A stretch of DNA of 59,725 bases from Actinomycetales bacterium (GCA_015655375.1 JAATFD010000009.1:1-59725); one strand, 5' to 3'. Positions 17,092-25,257 are shown, counted from the stretch's first letter. Translations and numbers: made by a program. Notes: a model not told the origin generated them from the letters alone.

Positions 17092-18414
17092 TCAGTCACG
17101 CAGGGCGTCGGGGTCAATGTGGCACTCCTCCCCGATGAGCATCGGGGCAATCGCGCCCTGGTCGCGCAGCTCCCTCAGCCGGGGGAGAATCCGGTCCCGC
17201 ACCGCCCAGGGATCCATCGTGTTGAGGTAGATCCGTGTGCCGCCCTCAAAGCCGGCGACCGTCGAGATCCGCCACTTCAGGAGGATCCTCCACCGCATTG
17301 GCGTCACGACGTCGGGAGGACGGTGGTACCACTCCTCGTTGCAGGGAACGTCGATGCCCGTCGCGGCGTGGACAGCATGGAGAATGTCGGAGACACCACG
17401 CATCCGTTCCTCGTCGACGTCCCAGGGGTTCGCCGGGGCGTGCAGCGGCCAGATCGCGACCGTGGGGTAGCGGTGGCCGAATCCGGCCATTGCGACGGCA
17501 TGCTCGTTGCGGGCAATGACGAGCTGACGGGTGACCGCCACGGTGAGGATGTCGTCGTAGAGGTCAGGGTCCGTTCGCAGCCGCGTCAGCTCGGCTTCCG
17601 TCTGGACGGAGTGCTCGTCGATGGCGACCAGTTGCTTGTGGAGGTGGTCGAAGGACGCTCCCGCAGGCTTCAACCAGTTCTGGAAGGCCGCGACGTAGCG
17701 GACCGCTGGGTCCAGGCCGTACAGGTCGGCCATAGCCCGGGCGGTGAAGTCCAGGTAGCGGAAGTGCTCCTCGGGAGTCAGCGTGCCCGAGCCTGCCAAT
17801 TGGGTATCGTCGGTGGCGCCGTCGACGAAGTGTCGTCGAGCGACGATCACGTCGTGCCCCCCGGAGAAGAAGCCGTTGGCCTGCTGAAGGAACTCCGAGT
17901 CACTCATTGCGTCAATCTCCGCGGCCGTGAGCCCGCTGGCGGCCAGACGCGAGCGCACGACCCGCATGACGTGGTCGTAGCCGGTGTCCGAGGACAGGTA
18001 CTCGGCCATCCGGCGGTGTTCGGCCTCGGACGGGACATGCCCGTGGTTGAGGTTCCAGTACGTGTAGGAGACGATCTCGAAAAGATTCGGGATTCGACGG
18101 AATTCCGCGGTCGTTGCGCCCAACTCGTCGGCGGTCAAGGAGCGCAGCTCCCGCCAGGTCCCGTCCTCGTTGCGCACCAGTCGAGCCTTCTCCGGGGGAG
18201 TCTCCAGATAACGACGGTGGCAGAAGTCGCAGTGCAGGCCGTCCTCGGCCGGATTCAGAGGATGCGCGTCCCCGGGATGGACGGACAACGGGCGATGACC
18301 ACGCCCGGGAACCGTCCAGACTTCCGTCCCCGTCAACAGATTCTTCTGCTTGACCGTGCCATCGGCGAGGCGAACGATCGCGTTGTCTCGATGAAGGGAG
18401 TGCTCCTTTGCCAT
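17092..18414 (-). CDS. DUF4921 family protein (GalT/HIT-like)
   Basis: A 440-residue protein of an actinobacterial family related to galactose-1-phosphate uridylyltransferase and HIT nucleotidyl transferases. The N terminus reads LADGTVKQKNLLTGTEVWTVPGRGHRPL, followed by a Cys-x2-Cys-type site, CDFCHRRYLETPPEKARLV. Later FQNWLKPAGASFDHLHKQLV holds the HxHxx-like histidine pair (FDHLHKQLV) expected for the active site, and a tail region reads GFEGGTRIYLNTMDPW. ATG 18414 has a TACAGT -10 exactly 7 bases upstream (leaderless). It is divergent from the Old Yellow Enzyme gene 39 bases away. The biochemical role is unknown. Confidence 0.75.
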   Translation of the reverse strand: MAKEHSLHRDNAIVRLADGTVKQKNLLTGTEVWTVPGRGHRPLSVHPGDAHPLNPAEDGLHCDFCHRRYLETPPEKARLVRNEDGTWRELRSLTADELGATTAEFRRIPNLFEIVSYTYWNLNHGHVPSEAEHRRMAEYLSSDTGYDHVMRVVRSRLAASGLTAAEIDAMSDSEFLQQANGFFSGGHDVIVARRHFVDGATDDTQLAGSGTLTPEEHFRYLDFTARAMADLYGLDPAVRYVAAFQNWLKPAGASFDHLHKQLVAIDEHSVQTEAELTRLRTDPDLYDDILTVAVTRQLVIARNEHAVAMAGFGHRYPTVAIWPLHAPANPWDVDEERMRGVSDILHAVHAATGIDVPCNEEWYHRPPDVVTPMRWRILLKWRISTVAGFEGGTRIYLNTMDPWAVRDRILPRLRELRDQGAIAPMLIGEECHIDPDALRD

Positions 18415-18421
18415 GACTGTC

Positions 18422-18427
18422 ACTGTA
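18422..18427 (-). promoter_or_regulatory. -10 box of leaderless DUF4921 gene
   Basis: On the minus strand TACAGT is followed by 7 bases and ATG 18414. It is back to back with the -10 of the divergent gene at 18442. Confidence 0.5.
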
Positions 18428-18441
18428 TTCGCCCCGAGGCT

Positions 18442-18447
18442 TAGGCT
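18442..18447 (+). promoter_or_regulatory. -10 box of leaderless Old Yellow Enzyme gene
   Basis: TAGGCT, 6 bases, then ATG 18454. Only 14 bases separate it from the oppositely directed -10 at 18422-18427, so the two promoters must overlap and may compete. Confidence 0.5.
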
Positions 18448-18453
18448 GATGTC

Positions 18454-19575
18454 ATGCCACGCTCTCGCCTGTTCCAGCCGGTCACTGTCGGTTCTCTCGA
18501 GGTCCGCAATCGCCTGTGGATGCCGCCGATGTGCCAGTATTCCGCGGCCGCTGTGGGTCCCGAGCTCGGTCGGCCCACAGACTGGCATCGGGTCCACTAT
18601 GGGGCGCGCGCCGTCGGCGGCGTCGGAGCGGTCATCGTCGAAGCGACGGGCGTCCAGAAGGAGGGCCGAATCTCCGTCAATTGTCTGTCCCTGCATGACG
18701 ACGCCCAGATCCCTTCCTTCGCACGCCTGGCCACTCTCATCCACGAGGGCGGGGCCGCCGCCTTCATCCAGCTGATCCACGCCGGGCGGAAAGCAAGCAC
18801 GCGCGCAGGGTGGAAGGAGCCAGGTCCCGCCACCGCCGAGGAGGGCGGCTGGCAGATCGCGGCGCCCTCGGCGATCCCTTTCGACGCCCGTTCTGCCGTG
18901 CCGCGGGAGCTGACCGAGGAGGACCTCCACGGGATCATCGCGGCGTTCGCACAGGCGGCTCGCCGTGCGCTTGAGGCCGGTTTCGACGGCGTCCAGATCC
19001 ACGCCGCTCATGGCTACCTGATCCACCAGTTCTTCTCCCCGGCGTCCAACCACCGCACCGATCGGTGGGGTGGGGACTTCGTGGGCCGCACGCGGCTGGC
19101 ACGCGAGGTCGTGCGCGCGGTGCGTGCCGAGATCGGGGATGCCCCGCTCCTCGTGCGGATCTCCGCCACCGACTGGACCCAGGAGTATCTCGAGGACGGG
19201 CGCCCTGGGTGGACCCTGGCTGAGTCGGAGAGGTTGGTGCCCGAGCTCGTGGCCGACGGCGCTGACATGATCAACGTGTCGACCGGCGGCAATGTCTCCG
19301 ATGCGCGGATCGGATCCGGGCCGGGCTACCAGGTCTTCGCGGCCCGCGCGGTGCGTCGTGCGCTCGTGGATGCGGGCACACCCGCCCCGGTTGCCGCGTG
19401 CGGTTTGATCCTCAGCGCCGAACAAGCCGAGCAGATCCTTGTCGATGAGGATGCCGACGTGATCGAGATTGCGCGTGTGCTGTTGACGGACCCGATGGCC
19501 CCGGTGGCATGGCGGGCGCGACTGCGGGAAGAGCCAGCTCTGCCCAGCCAGTACTTGCGGGGAACGAAGCGCTGA
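18454..19575 (+). CDS. NADH:flavin oxidoreductase, Old Yellow Enzyme family (YqjM-like)
   Basis: A 373-residue FMN-dependent ene-reductase, cytoplasmic. It begins SRLFQPVTVGSLEVRNRLWMPPMCQYSA. The PPMCQYSA motif, with Cys near residue 26, is the redox-tuning Cys of the thermophilic-like/YqjM group. DGVQIHAAHGYLIHQFFSPASNHRTDRWGG (about 178-207) carries the substrate-binding His pair and the OYE signature. VAACGLILSAEQAEQIL and ADVIEIARVLLTDP bind the FMN phosphate. The length is right for single-domain OYEs. It starts leaderless after TAGGCT. The physiological substrate is unknown; the class reduces C=C bonds of enals, enones or nitro compounds. Confidence 0.9.
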   Translation: MPRSRLFQPVTVGSLEVRNRLWMPPMCQYSAAAVGPELGRPTDWHRVHYGARAVGGVGAVIVEATGVQKEGRISVNCLSLHDDAQIPSFARLATLIHEGGAAAFIQLIHAGRKASTRAGWKEPGPATAEEGGWQIAAPSAIPFDARSAVPRELTEEDLHGIIAAFAQAARRALEAGFDGVQIHAAHGYLIHQFFSPASNHRTDRWGGDFVGRTRLAREVVRAVRAEIGDAPLLVRISATDWTQEYLEDGRPGWTLAESERLVPELVADGADMINVSTGGNVSDARIGSGPGYQVFAARAVRRALVDAGTPAPVAACGLILSAEQAEQILVDEDADVIEIARVLLTDPMAPVAWRARLREEPALPSQYLRGTKR

Positions 19576-19617
19576 ATCGGTAGTGACGACCGACGGCGGT
19601 CGCCACGCTGGTCCCGA

Positions 19618-20028
19618 TCAGGACGAGGGCAGCCAGCCCTTCGCCTGGCGGGCCAGGCTGTCCAGGAGGGCCGAGGCCTCGGTGGCTCGGTCGGCCTGGA
19701 CGAAGAGATGGTCGTGGAAGTATCCGGCGATGACATTGCAGGAGATCGACCTGCTCGCCAGGGTCTGGGAGATGGTCGCGGTCAGCCCGATGGAGTCGAG
19801 TGCCGAGTGCACGCCGAGGGTGATACGTGCGAAGGTCTCATCCAGGGGAAGGCCTGCGTCGCGTGCCTCCTGTTCGCTGACGACGACGGTGACGCCCTCG
19901 TCCTCCCGGATGACGGCGAAGGGAGTGATCCCCTCGGGTACCGCGGGAACAGTGGCAAATACGTAGGTCCCCTGAGGCGTGGCGTCCAGGGACGCGAGAG
20001 CCTCGTCGAGATCTTTGAGTCCAGACAT
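19618..20028 (-). CDS. ACT domain-containing protein
   Basis: A 136-residue cytoplasmic protein with a two-part layout. The N-terminal region, YVFATVPAVPEGITPFAVIREDEGVTVVVSE, is the ACT_7-like domain. The C-terminal region, FARITLGVHSALDSIGLTATISQTLASRSISCNVIAGYFHDHLFV, is a second ACT-type fold with ISCNVIAGYFHDHLFV as its signature. The family (sometimes called ACT-domain transporter-like) probably binds an amino acid. It faces the OYE gene convergently. ATG 20028 has TAGCCT 6 bases upstream on the minus strand, so it is probably leaderless. The function is not known. Confidence 0.75.
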   Translation of the reverse strand: MSGLKDLDEALASLDATPQGTYVFATVPAVPEGITPFAVIREDEGVTVVVSEQEARDAGLPLDETFARITLGVHSALDSIGLTATISQTLASRSISCNVIAGYFHDHLFVQADRATEASALLDSLARQAKGWLPSS

Positions 20029-20034
20029 GTGGAG

Positions 20035-20040
20035 AGGCTA
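20035..20040 (-). promoter_or_regulatory. -10 box of leaderless ACT-domain gene
   Basis: On the minus strand TAGCCT is followed by 6 bases and ATG 20028; no ribosome binding site is seen. Confidence 0.45.
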
Positions 20041-20134
20041 TCGCGCGCGTCCCGCGGCGATTCGGCCCGTCTCACGGAGTGTACGGGCTGAACGCTGTGA
20101 TTCTGCGGTCATCGGAGATCCCTACACGCACGGC

Positions 20135-20155
20135 CTTGAGCGTGGTTCGCTCAAG
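20135..20155. promoter_or_regulatory. HAIR element 1 (HspR operator)
   Basis: CTTGAGC, 7 bases, GCTCAAG: an exact match to the HAIR layout (CTTGAGT-N7-ACTCAAG) with the outer base pair changed symmetrically. It lies 140-160 bases upstream of hsp20. HspR, probably encoded elsewhere, would repress here and release on heat shock. Confidence 0.8.
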
Positions 20156-20162
20156 TTTCAGC

Positions 20163-20183
20163 CTTGAGTGAACGAGGCTCAAC
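20163..20183. promoter_or_regulatory. HAIR element 2 (HspR operator)
   Basis: CTTGAGT, 7 bases, GCTCAAC: a second HAIR half-site pair with one mismatch, 28 bases (center to center) after the first. Tandem HAIR sites strengthen the case for HspR control of the downstream small heat-shock gene. Confidence 0.75.
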
Positions 20184-20294
20184 TTTGCTTGCGTCCAGGA
20201 GGACTCCGCGTGACACTGAATGTGTTCAGACAGAGGCCCCCGCACGGGGGACGATCCGGAGGATTCGGATCGGCAATTTTCGGAGATGATCATG

Positions 20295-20750
20295 ATGGCT
20301 ACTCGTTACGACCCCTTCCGTGAGATGGATCGCGTCTTCAACTCGGTGATGCGCCAGGCCCCGACCAGCCCGGCCATGCCGTTGGATCTCTACAGAGACG
20401 GTGACAGCTTCAGTGCGAAGATGGACCTGCCCGGAGTCGACCCCAGCTCGATCGACATCGATGTTGAGGACCGCACCCTGACAGTGCGCGCCGAGCGCGC
20501 TGGCGTCACCGGTGACGATCTTCAGTGGCTGACGCGCGAGCGTCCCGCCGGAACCTTCGCCCGCCAGCTGACGTTGGGCGACGGAGTCTCGCTCGATGCG
20601 ATCTCTGCGGCCTACCGCGACGGCGTCCTGACTCTGACGATCCCGGTCGCCGAGACTGCGAAGCCCCGCAAGATCTCGGTCGCTGTTGACGCCGGCACGA
20701 CTGGCGACAGCTCGGCCCACACCATCGAGGGTGGCGCGCAGGAATCCTGA
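20295..20750 (+). CDS. Small heat-shock protein, Hsp20/alpha-crystallin family
   Basis: A 151-residue ATP-independent chaperone that holds unfolding proteins in the cytoplasm as oligomers. It opens ATRYDPFREMDRVFNSVMRQ, the usual N-terminal arm. The alpha-crystallin domain follows: DSFSAKMDLPGVDPSSIDIDVEDRTLTVRAER, then LTLGDGVSLDAISAAYRDGVLTLTIP, where AxYxxGVLxLxxP is the family signature. After VAETAKPRKISV comes a short tail; the I-x-I type anchoring motif is weak. ATGs at 20286, 20292 and 20295 are all in frame. GGAG at 20282-20285 favours 20292 or 20295. Two HAIR operators upstream indicate HspR control. Confidence 0.9.
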   Translation: MATRYDPFREMDRVFNSVMRQAPTSPAMPLDLYRDGDSFSAKMDLPGVDPSSIDIDVEDRTLTVRAERAGVTGDDLQWLTRERPAGTFARQLTLGDGVSLDAISAAYRDGVLTLTIPVAETAKPRKISVAVDAGTTGDSSAHTIEGGAQES

Positions 20751-20815
20751 TGGATCTCGCTGTCGGTTGCCGGTGGGCTTCTGGCCCGCGTGAGGTGATC
20801 GCACCGGAGTGAGCA

Positions 20816-20859
20816 TCGACGCCGGGAGAGCGGAACCCGATTCCCTCTCCCGGCGTCGA
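20816..20859 (+). terminator. Hairpin downstream of hsp20
   Basis: Arms TCGACGCCGGGAGAG (20816-20830) and its exact reverse complement (20845-20859) enclose a 14-base loop, 66 bases after the hsp20 stop. No T-run follows, which is common for terminators in high-GC actinobacteria. Confidence 0.6.
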
Positions 20860-21038
20860 CGTGTGTGTGCGGGTGGTTGCGCGAGCGCAGAACTCCCGCG
20901 AGATGCGGCTGCCGGGGACTGAGTCCATCGCTTGTCGCATGAGAGTGCCGACAACTTGAGCCAGGCTGGTCAGCATCCGGTGGACTCGATCGGACTGGGA
21001 AGTGTGCGTCGCGACGTGGCGGGGCGCACGGGGTTCGG

Positions 21039-21755
21039 TCAGGATGCGGTCTGCAGGGAGGACACGTTGACATCGGTTCCGACGAAGCTGAGATCGAGTC
21101 CTCCGTCCGCGGCGGCGACCGATGTCAGTGTGAGACCGGTCGGCAGCTCGTCCAGTGGAACGGAGATCGACGGAATCGTGACCCCCAGCGCGGACAGACT
21201 GTCCAGACTGACAGTCGTCCCCGCCACCTGGGCCGACGCCGGAGTCAGCTCGAAGCCGCGTCCAGCCTCGGAGACGGCTGGTGAGAATCCGATGCTGACG
21301 GATTGCCCGAGGACGGTCGTCGACACAGTGATGGCTCCCTGGTCGATGCCGAGCGTCCCCGAGAGCCCGGCTGCTGTCGCGAAGTCGGAGAGGTCTTGTT
21401 CGCTGATTGTGACCGAGGCCTGGAGACTCGCGGCGACATGGGGCTCGGACGTCGTCACGTCCTCGAGGTCGGTAACGGCATTGCCGAGGTGGAGGGCTGT
21501 TCCGCGGGTGGTGAGATCGACACCGCTCAGCGTGACGTGGACCGAGCGAAGTCGGCCATCAACCAAGCTGGTGAGAATGGGGACGTCGCGGATCGAGACG
21601 GACGCCGGGTTCTTCTGGTCCGTGGGAACCCCCGGCAGCGTTGCGATGGACGCGCTGATCTGGCGGTCCAACACCCAGACGGTCGCTCGATCGCCCACCC
21701 CGACCAGGACAACGAGAACGACCAGAGCGAGGATGAGTCTGCGAAGGAGTCTCAT
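21039..21755 (-). CDS. DUF2993 (LmeA-like) envelope protein
   Basis: A 238-residue exported protein. The N terminus MRLLRRLILALVVLVVLVGV is a signal anchor. The rest is the DUF2993 fold: Val/Thr/Ser-rich strands such as SVSIRDVPILTSLVDGRLRSVHVTLSGVDL, VTISEQDLSDFATAAGL and LPTGLTLTSVAAADGGLDLSF, which closes with the conserved L.v.s....dGl.l.. pattern. In mycobacteria a member (LmeA) acts in cell-wall glycolipid assembly and binds phosphoinositides. A similar envelope role here is inference. ATG 21755 follows TACCAT by 6 bases on the minus strand, hence probably leaderless. It stands alone. Confidence 0.8.
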   Translation of the reverse strand: MRLLRRLILALVVLVVLVGVGDRATVWVLDRQISASIATLPGVPTDQKNPASVSIRDVPILTSLVDGRLRSVHVTLSGVDLTTRGTALHLGNAVTDLEDVTTSEPHVAASLQASVTISEQDLSDFATAAGLSGTLGIDQGAITVSTTVLGQSVSIGFSPAVSEAGRGFELTPASAQVAGTTVSLDSLSALGVTIPSISVPLDELPTGLTLTSVAAADGGLDLSFVGTDVNVSSLQTAS

Positions 21756-21761
21756 GGGGGG

Positions 21762-21767
21762 ATGGTA
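21762..21767 (-). promoter_or_regulatory. -10 box of leaderless DUF2993 gene
   Basis: On the minus strand TACCAT precedes ATG 21755 by 6 bases. Confidence 0.45.
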
Positions 21768-21838
21768 ACGGCAGTGGCCTGTGTGGGCCTGAGCTGGGGG
21801 CGTCCATCTGAAGGACGCGGCGGTGCGAGCAGACCACC

Positions 21839-22882
21839 TCAGAAGGTGAGACCCGAGTTGCTGGGCACGCGGTCATCAGGGGCTGAGGGGGACGGGGATC
21901 TCGACTCCAGGGCCTCGATCTGTTCGCGAGTGGGCGCAGCGTCGGCGCCGCCGGGATTGCCCACAGCCAGCGCCGCTGCGGCGTTTGCCCGCCGGGCGGC
22001 CTCGACCAGGGGAAGCCCACCGGCGATACCGGTGCCGAGCACCCCACAGAAGACATCTCCTGCACCGACCGTGTCGACAACGGGCGCCTCGACGGCCGGA
22101 AGATGGACCGGATCCTCTCCGCTGCTGGGGGCGACGAGGACTCCGTCGGATCCCAGCGTGATGACGAGGTCGCCGTGAAAGTCGCGTCTGAGGAAGGGGA
22201 CGACATCAGCGGAGTCGCGGGGGAAGGCATCAGGGCCGACAGAACCGTCGGGATCTGCCGGGAGGGCGTTGTCGAAGGGCCCGCGGCCAGCGAGCGATCG
22301 TGCTTCGCCCTCGTTGGGAACGAGGACGTCGACGGTCGCGAGGAGCTCCGGGTCGAGTGGCGCGAAGGGCGCCGGATTGAGGATGACCGTTCGACCGGCT
22401 GCATGGGCAATTCTGGCGGCAGCAAGGGCCGTTGAGGGATCGAGCTCCAGCTGGAGGAGCAGGATGTCGGAGGATTCGATGGCGTCGCGAGCCGTCGCCA
22501 CATCGGCCGCGGAGAGTTCGAGATTGGCCCGGGGGACGATGACAATCGAGTTCTGACCGCCGTCCTCGACCAGTGGGAGGCCGACACCGGTACCAGTGCC
22601 TGGACGGCGAATGACATGCGTGGCGTCAATGCCCTCGTGGGAGAGGCCCTCCAGGAAACGATCTCCGAACTCGTCAGTGCCGACCATGCCGACGAAGGAG
22701 ACATCGGCACCGGCTCGCCGAGCCGCCACTGCTTGGTTGAATCCCTTGCCGCCGAGGCTGACCTGAAAGCTTGTTCCCTGAAGCGTTTCTCCCGATGCGG
22801 GACGTCGGGAAGCTCGAACCGTGAGGTCCATCATGAAGGATCCGACGACGCAGATTCGGGGTGTCCCGGCGTTGGAGGTCAT
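21839..22882 (-). CDS. PfkB/ribokinase family sugar kinase
   Basis: A 347-residue ATP-dependent sugar kinase. It begins ICVVGSFMMDLTVRASRRPASGET. The substrate motif SLGGKGFNQAVAARRAGADVSFVGMVG (about 45-71) is the ribokinase GGKG.NqA signature, and APVVDTVGAGDVFCGVLGTGIA carries the GAGD catalytic Asp. The enzyme is expected to phosphorylate a pentose or deoxy sugar. It is the last gene of a three-gene minus-strand operon; its ATG overlaps the SIS gene stop by 4 bases. The C terminus has a short Ser/Pro-rich tail. The operon promoter carries a sequence also found before the MFS/dehydratase operon, so the two sets are probably co-regulated by the LacI-type protein. Confidence 0.85.
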   Translation of the reverse strand: MTSNAGTPRICVVGSFMMDLTVRASRRPASGETLQGTSFQVSLGGKGFNQAVAARRAGADVSFVGMVGTDEFGDRFLEGLSHEGIDATHVIRRPGTGTGVGLPLVEDGGQNSIVIVPRANLELSAADVATARDAIESSDILLLQLELDPSTALAAARIAHAAGRTVILNPAPFAPLDPELLATVDVLVPNEGEARSLAGRGPFDNALPADPDGSVGPDAFPRDSADVVPFLRRDFHGDLVITLGSDGVLVAPSSGEDPVHLPAVEAPVVDTVGAGDVFCGVLGTGIAGGLPLVEAARRANAAAALAVGNPGGADAAPTREQIEALESRSPSPSAPDDRVPSNSGLTF

Positions 22883-23493
22883 CGGTGGGCCTCTGCTGTG
22901 CCGGCCAGCTGTTCGCCGAGTGACCCGCCGGGGTGGAATTGGCGGAAGTCGGCGGGCGTGAATCCCCGGTTCTCCATCAGGCCTGCGGCGAGGGCATCGC
23001 CGATGGCGAGCGTCAACGTGGTCGATGCCGTCGGCGCGAGGCCGAGCGGGTCCGCCTCGTGGTCGACCTCGATCGAGAGATGGACGTCGGCGACGAGTGC
23101 GAGAAGACTGTCGGCTGAGCGCGACATGGCGATCAGCCGGATTCCGCGCTCGCGGAGCATTCGGGCGAACTGGCAGACCTCTGCAGTGCGGCCCGAGTAC
23201 GAGATCAGCAGGGCGACATCGTCGCTGCACGCCATGCCGGAGTCTCCGTGGAGGGCCTCGCCGGCATGAATGAAGTGGGCGGGGGTACCGGTCGACGCGA
23301 GAGTGGCGGCGATTTTCGCGCCGACGTGCCCGGACTTTCCCAGGCCTGAGACGATCACGCGACCACGACAGCTCGACAGGATCTCGAGAGCGGGGGAGAG
23401 CTCGGCGCGCAAGCGATCGGCGGAGGCCGTGAGGGCGTCGCTTTCCGTGCGGAAGGCATTCATCGCAGCGTCGAGGGCATTCGGAGTGATCAT
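22879..23493 (-). CDS. SIS-domain sugar-phosphate isomerase (KpsF/GutQ-like, no CBS domains)
   Basis: A 204-residue single SIS domain. GRVIVSGLGKSGHVGAKIAATLASTGTPAHFIHAGEALHGDSGM matches the arabinose-5-phosphate isomerase group (GxGKSGhia.K.aat.aStG.pa.fvhp.ea.HGDlGm). VALLISYSGRTAEV is the phosphate-binding Ser-rich loop, and PTASTTLTLAIGDALAAGLM with FRQFHPGGSLG completes the family hallmarks. The tandem CBS domains of KpsF/KdsD are absent, leaving a short form as in some sugar-catabolic operons. It overlaps the mutarotase-like gene upstream and the kinase downstream by 4 bases each, so translation is coupled. The exact sugar phosphate is unknown. Confidence 0.85.
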   Translation of the reverse strand: MITPNALDAAMNAFRTESDALTASADRLRAELSPALEILSSCRGRVIVSGLGKSGHVGAKIAATLASTGTPAHFIHAGEALHGDSGMACSDDVALLISYSGRTAEVCQFARMLRERGIRLIAMSRSADSLLALVADVHLSIEVDHEADPLGLAPTASTTLTLAIGDALAAGLMENRGFTPADFRQFHPGGSLGEQLAGTAEAHR

Positions 23494-23933
23494 GCGTTGT
23501 TCTGCTCCTTCACAGTGGTGGCAGTGGGCGGAACGACGCCCTTGGTGAGCAACACGTTTCCGAATGGGCGGGTCTCTCCAGTACGGATGATGACGACTGC
23601 CTCGCGTGCGGCCTCATAGAAATCGGTGCGCCCAAGGGAGTCGACCGAGCAGTCCGAGCAATCGACAGCCTCGAGAATCTCTTCCTGAACGGGGAGTCGA
23701 TGCGTGTCCGGAGTGGACATCAGCTGGACGCTCGTCCCTTCGTCGAGGGGGAAGACAGCTCTGATTGCGCTGACCACCGCGGGTGCCGAGGCGGCAGGCA
23801 GGTCCGCGACAGTGGAGCACAGGCGGTGGGCCGGGAAGTTCGCGTCGGCGACGACGAGGGTGTCGGAGTGCCCCATGTCATCAAGTTGACGAAGGACTTC
23901 TCCGGTGAGCAAAAGTGGAATTCCGCAGAGCAT
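23490..23933 (-). CDS. RbsD/FucU family sugar mutarotase (FucU-like)
   Basis: A 147-residue cytoplasmic mutarotase interconverting sugar anomers. MLCGIPLLLTGEVLRQLDDM then GHSDTLVVADANFPAHRL matches FucU (MLKGI.P.L..eLL..la.MGHGDeivlaDanFPa), with the catalytic-site His in MGHSD. L-fucose or D-ribose like sugars are the usual substrates, and the FucU pattern fits better than RbsD. ATG 23933 is preferred to GTG 23939 because GAGAG lies 9 bases before the ATG and only 3 before the GTG. First gene of the minus-strand operon; the operator-like site is at 23955. Confidence 0.85.
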   Translation of the reverse strand: MLCGIPLLLTGEVLRQLDDMGHSDTLVVADANFPAHRLCSTVADLPAASAPAVVSAIRAVFPLDEGTSVQLMSTPDTHRLPVQEEILEAVDCSDCSVDSLGRTDFYEAAREAVVIIRTGETRPFGNVLLTKGVVPPTATTVKEQNNA

Positions 23934-23954
23934 GATCACGATCTCTCAGCATTG

Positions 23955-23969
23955 GGTAATCGATAACTC
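23955..23969. promoter_or_regulatory. Operator-like site A, shared with 25352-25366
   Basis: GGTAATCGATAACTC, with an ATCGAT centre typical of LacI-family operators, lies 22 bases upstream of the mutarotase start. The same layout (GGTAATCGATTGCTC; 13 of 15 bases equal) precedes the MFS/dehydratase operon. The LacI-type gene lies between the two. Confidence 0.65.
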
Positions 23970-24157
23970 GGATGGTAGAGCCGCATCGAGAACACGTCAA
24001 GACGGGATGTTCTCCAATGATGGTGCGGTGTCAAGCCGAATTGTCGAGGTCAAAGCCTGTCGGAAAGGCTGTTGGCCATGAAGATCCACCGTTGTCGTCG
24101 CAGCCGGAGCAAGTAAATTTCTGGCGATCTCGGAGTGGGCCGGACCTGGTGCCTCCG

Positions 24158-25219
24158 TCAGAGCCGAACGGTGGATCCGCGTGGAACCAGGGTCGGAGTC
24201 AAGACAATGTGGTGTGCCGGATCGTTGCTGCCAGCGGACCGAGCGGCGAGAAGCTCGCCGGCGAAGCGGCCAATACGGTCGATCGGCTGCTGGATCACGG
24301 TCACGGCGGGGGAGACCATTTGGGTCCACTCGTCGTCGTCGGTGCCGATCAAACCGATGTCGGTGGGCAGATTGAGGCCATGGGCCTGTATTCCCCGGAA
24401 GGCGCCGACGGTCAACGGGCCGTTGACCGCAAAGATGGCGTCGGGACGTTCAGGATCGCTGAGCAGGGAGCGCGTCGCGATCTCTGCGCCGTCAGCCTGG
24501 AGGTCGACCCTGCGAAGCCGTGAGTCCGACAGAGGAAGCCCGGCTTCTGAGAGGACCTTGCGAAAGCCATTCAGGCGGTCCTCGGTGGCGTCGACATCAT
24601 CCGGTCCGGCGACGCAGGCTGGGTGAGTGAAACCCTGGGACAGCAGGTGTTGTGCGGCAAGAGCGCCCGCCATCGTGTTGTCGACGGTGACGGAATCGGT
24701 CTCCGGGCCGTCTGGCACACGGTCGATGAGGACAACCGGGACATGAGCGTTGAGCAGCGGCTCGATCGAGAACTCAGAGAGCGCAGTGGGGGCGACGACG
24801 ACGCCCGACATCTGCTGAGCCACCGCTGTGGCGATGTAATGACGCTGGCGGTCGGGGCGCTCGTCGGTATTGCACAGGACCACGACGAAGCCGTGATCAA
24901 GAGCGATCCGCTCGACCTGTGTGATCACCGAGGTGAAGAACGAGTTCTGGATATCGGGGACGATGGCCGCCCAGGTCTCGGAGCGCTGTTTGCGCAGAGC
25001 CCGGCCCATTCGGTTGGGGACGTAGCCAGTCTTCTCGATGGCGGTCGTGACCTTCTGAGCAAGGTCGTGATCGACGGTGGACAGTCCGTTGAGAACCCGG
25101 GAAACAGTTGCTGTCGAGACCCCGGCGGTCTTGGCAACGTCGGCCATCGTCACTGATCGGGAGGCGGAGGACGCGCGTTTGCGGCGGTGTGGGCGTCCTC
25201 TTTTCGCTTGGTTCTGCAC
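24158..25219 (-). CDS. LacI family transcriptional regulator
   Basis: A 353-residue repressor. The headpiece VTMADVAKTAGVSTATVSRVLNGLSTVDHDLAQKV is a textbook LacI helix-turn-helix (about 23-57), with a basic extension before it (RGRPHRRKRASSASRS). The hinge GYVPNRMGRALRKQRS leads to the periplasmic-binding-like ligand domain: IVPDIQNSFFTSVITQVE, GFVVVLCNTDERPD, PVVLIDRVPDGP, GLIGTDDDEWTQMVSPAVTVIQQP. It sits between two divergent sugar operons that share a near-identical ATCGAT-centred sequence, so it most likely represses both. The inducer is unknown; a fucose-like sugar or its acid is the natural guess from the enzymes. Confidence 0.88.
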   Translation of the reverse strand: MQNQAKRGRPHRRKRASSASRSVTMADVAKTAGVSTATVSRVLNGLSTVDHDLAQKVTTAIEKTGYVPNRMGRALRKQRSETWAAIVPDIQNSFFTSVITQVERIALDHGFVVVLCNTDERPDRQRHYIATAVAQQMSGVVVAPTALSEFSIEPLLNAHVPVVLIDRVPDGPETDSVTVDNTMAGALAAQHLLSQGFTHPACVAGPDDVDATEDRLNGFRKVLSEAGLPLSDSRLRRVDLQADGAEIATRSLLSDPERPDAIFAVNGPLTVGAFRGIQAHGLNLPTDIGLIGTDDDEWTQMVSPAVTVIQQPIDRIGRFAGELLAARSAGSNDPAHHIVLTPTLVPRGSTVRL

Positions 25220-25257
25220 GGTTTCCCCCTTGGCTCAGCCCGGGCATTCTGGTCTTT

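Noticed and set aside
18415-19425. Long minus-strand extension of the DUF4921 frame
   Set aside because: It is antisense to the clear Old Yellow Enzyme gene; the conserved start and the leaderless -10 place the true start at 18414.
21100-22435. Long plus-strand open frames over the DUF2993 and ribokinase genes
   Set aside because: They are antisense frames caused by high GC third positions and have no domain-like composition; the minus-strand genes have clear family motifs.
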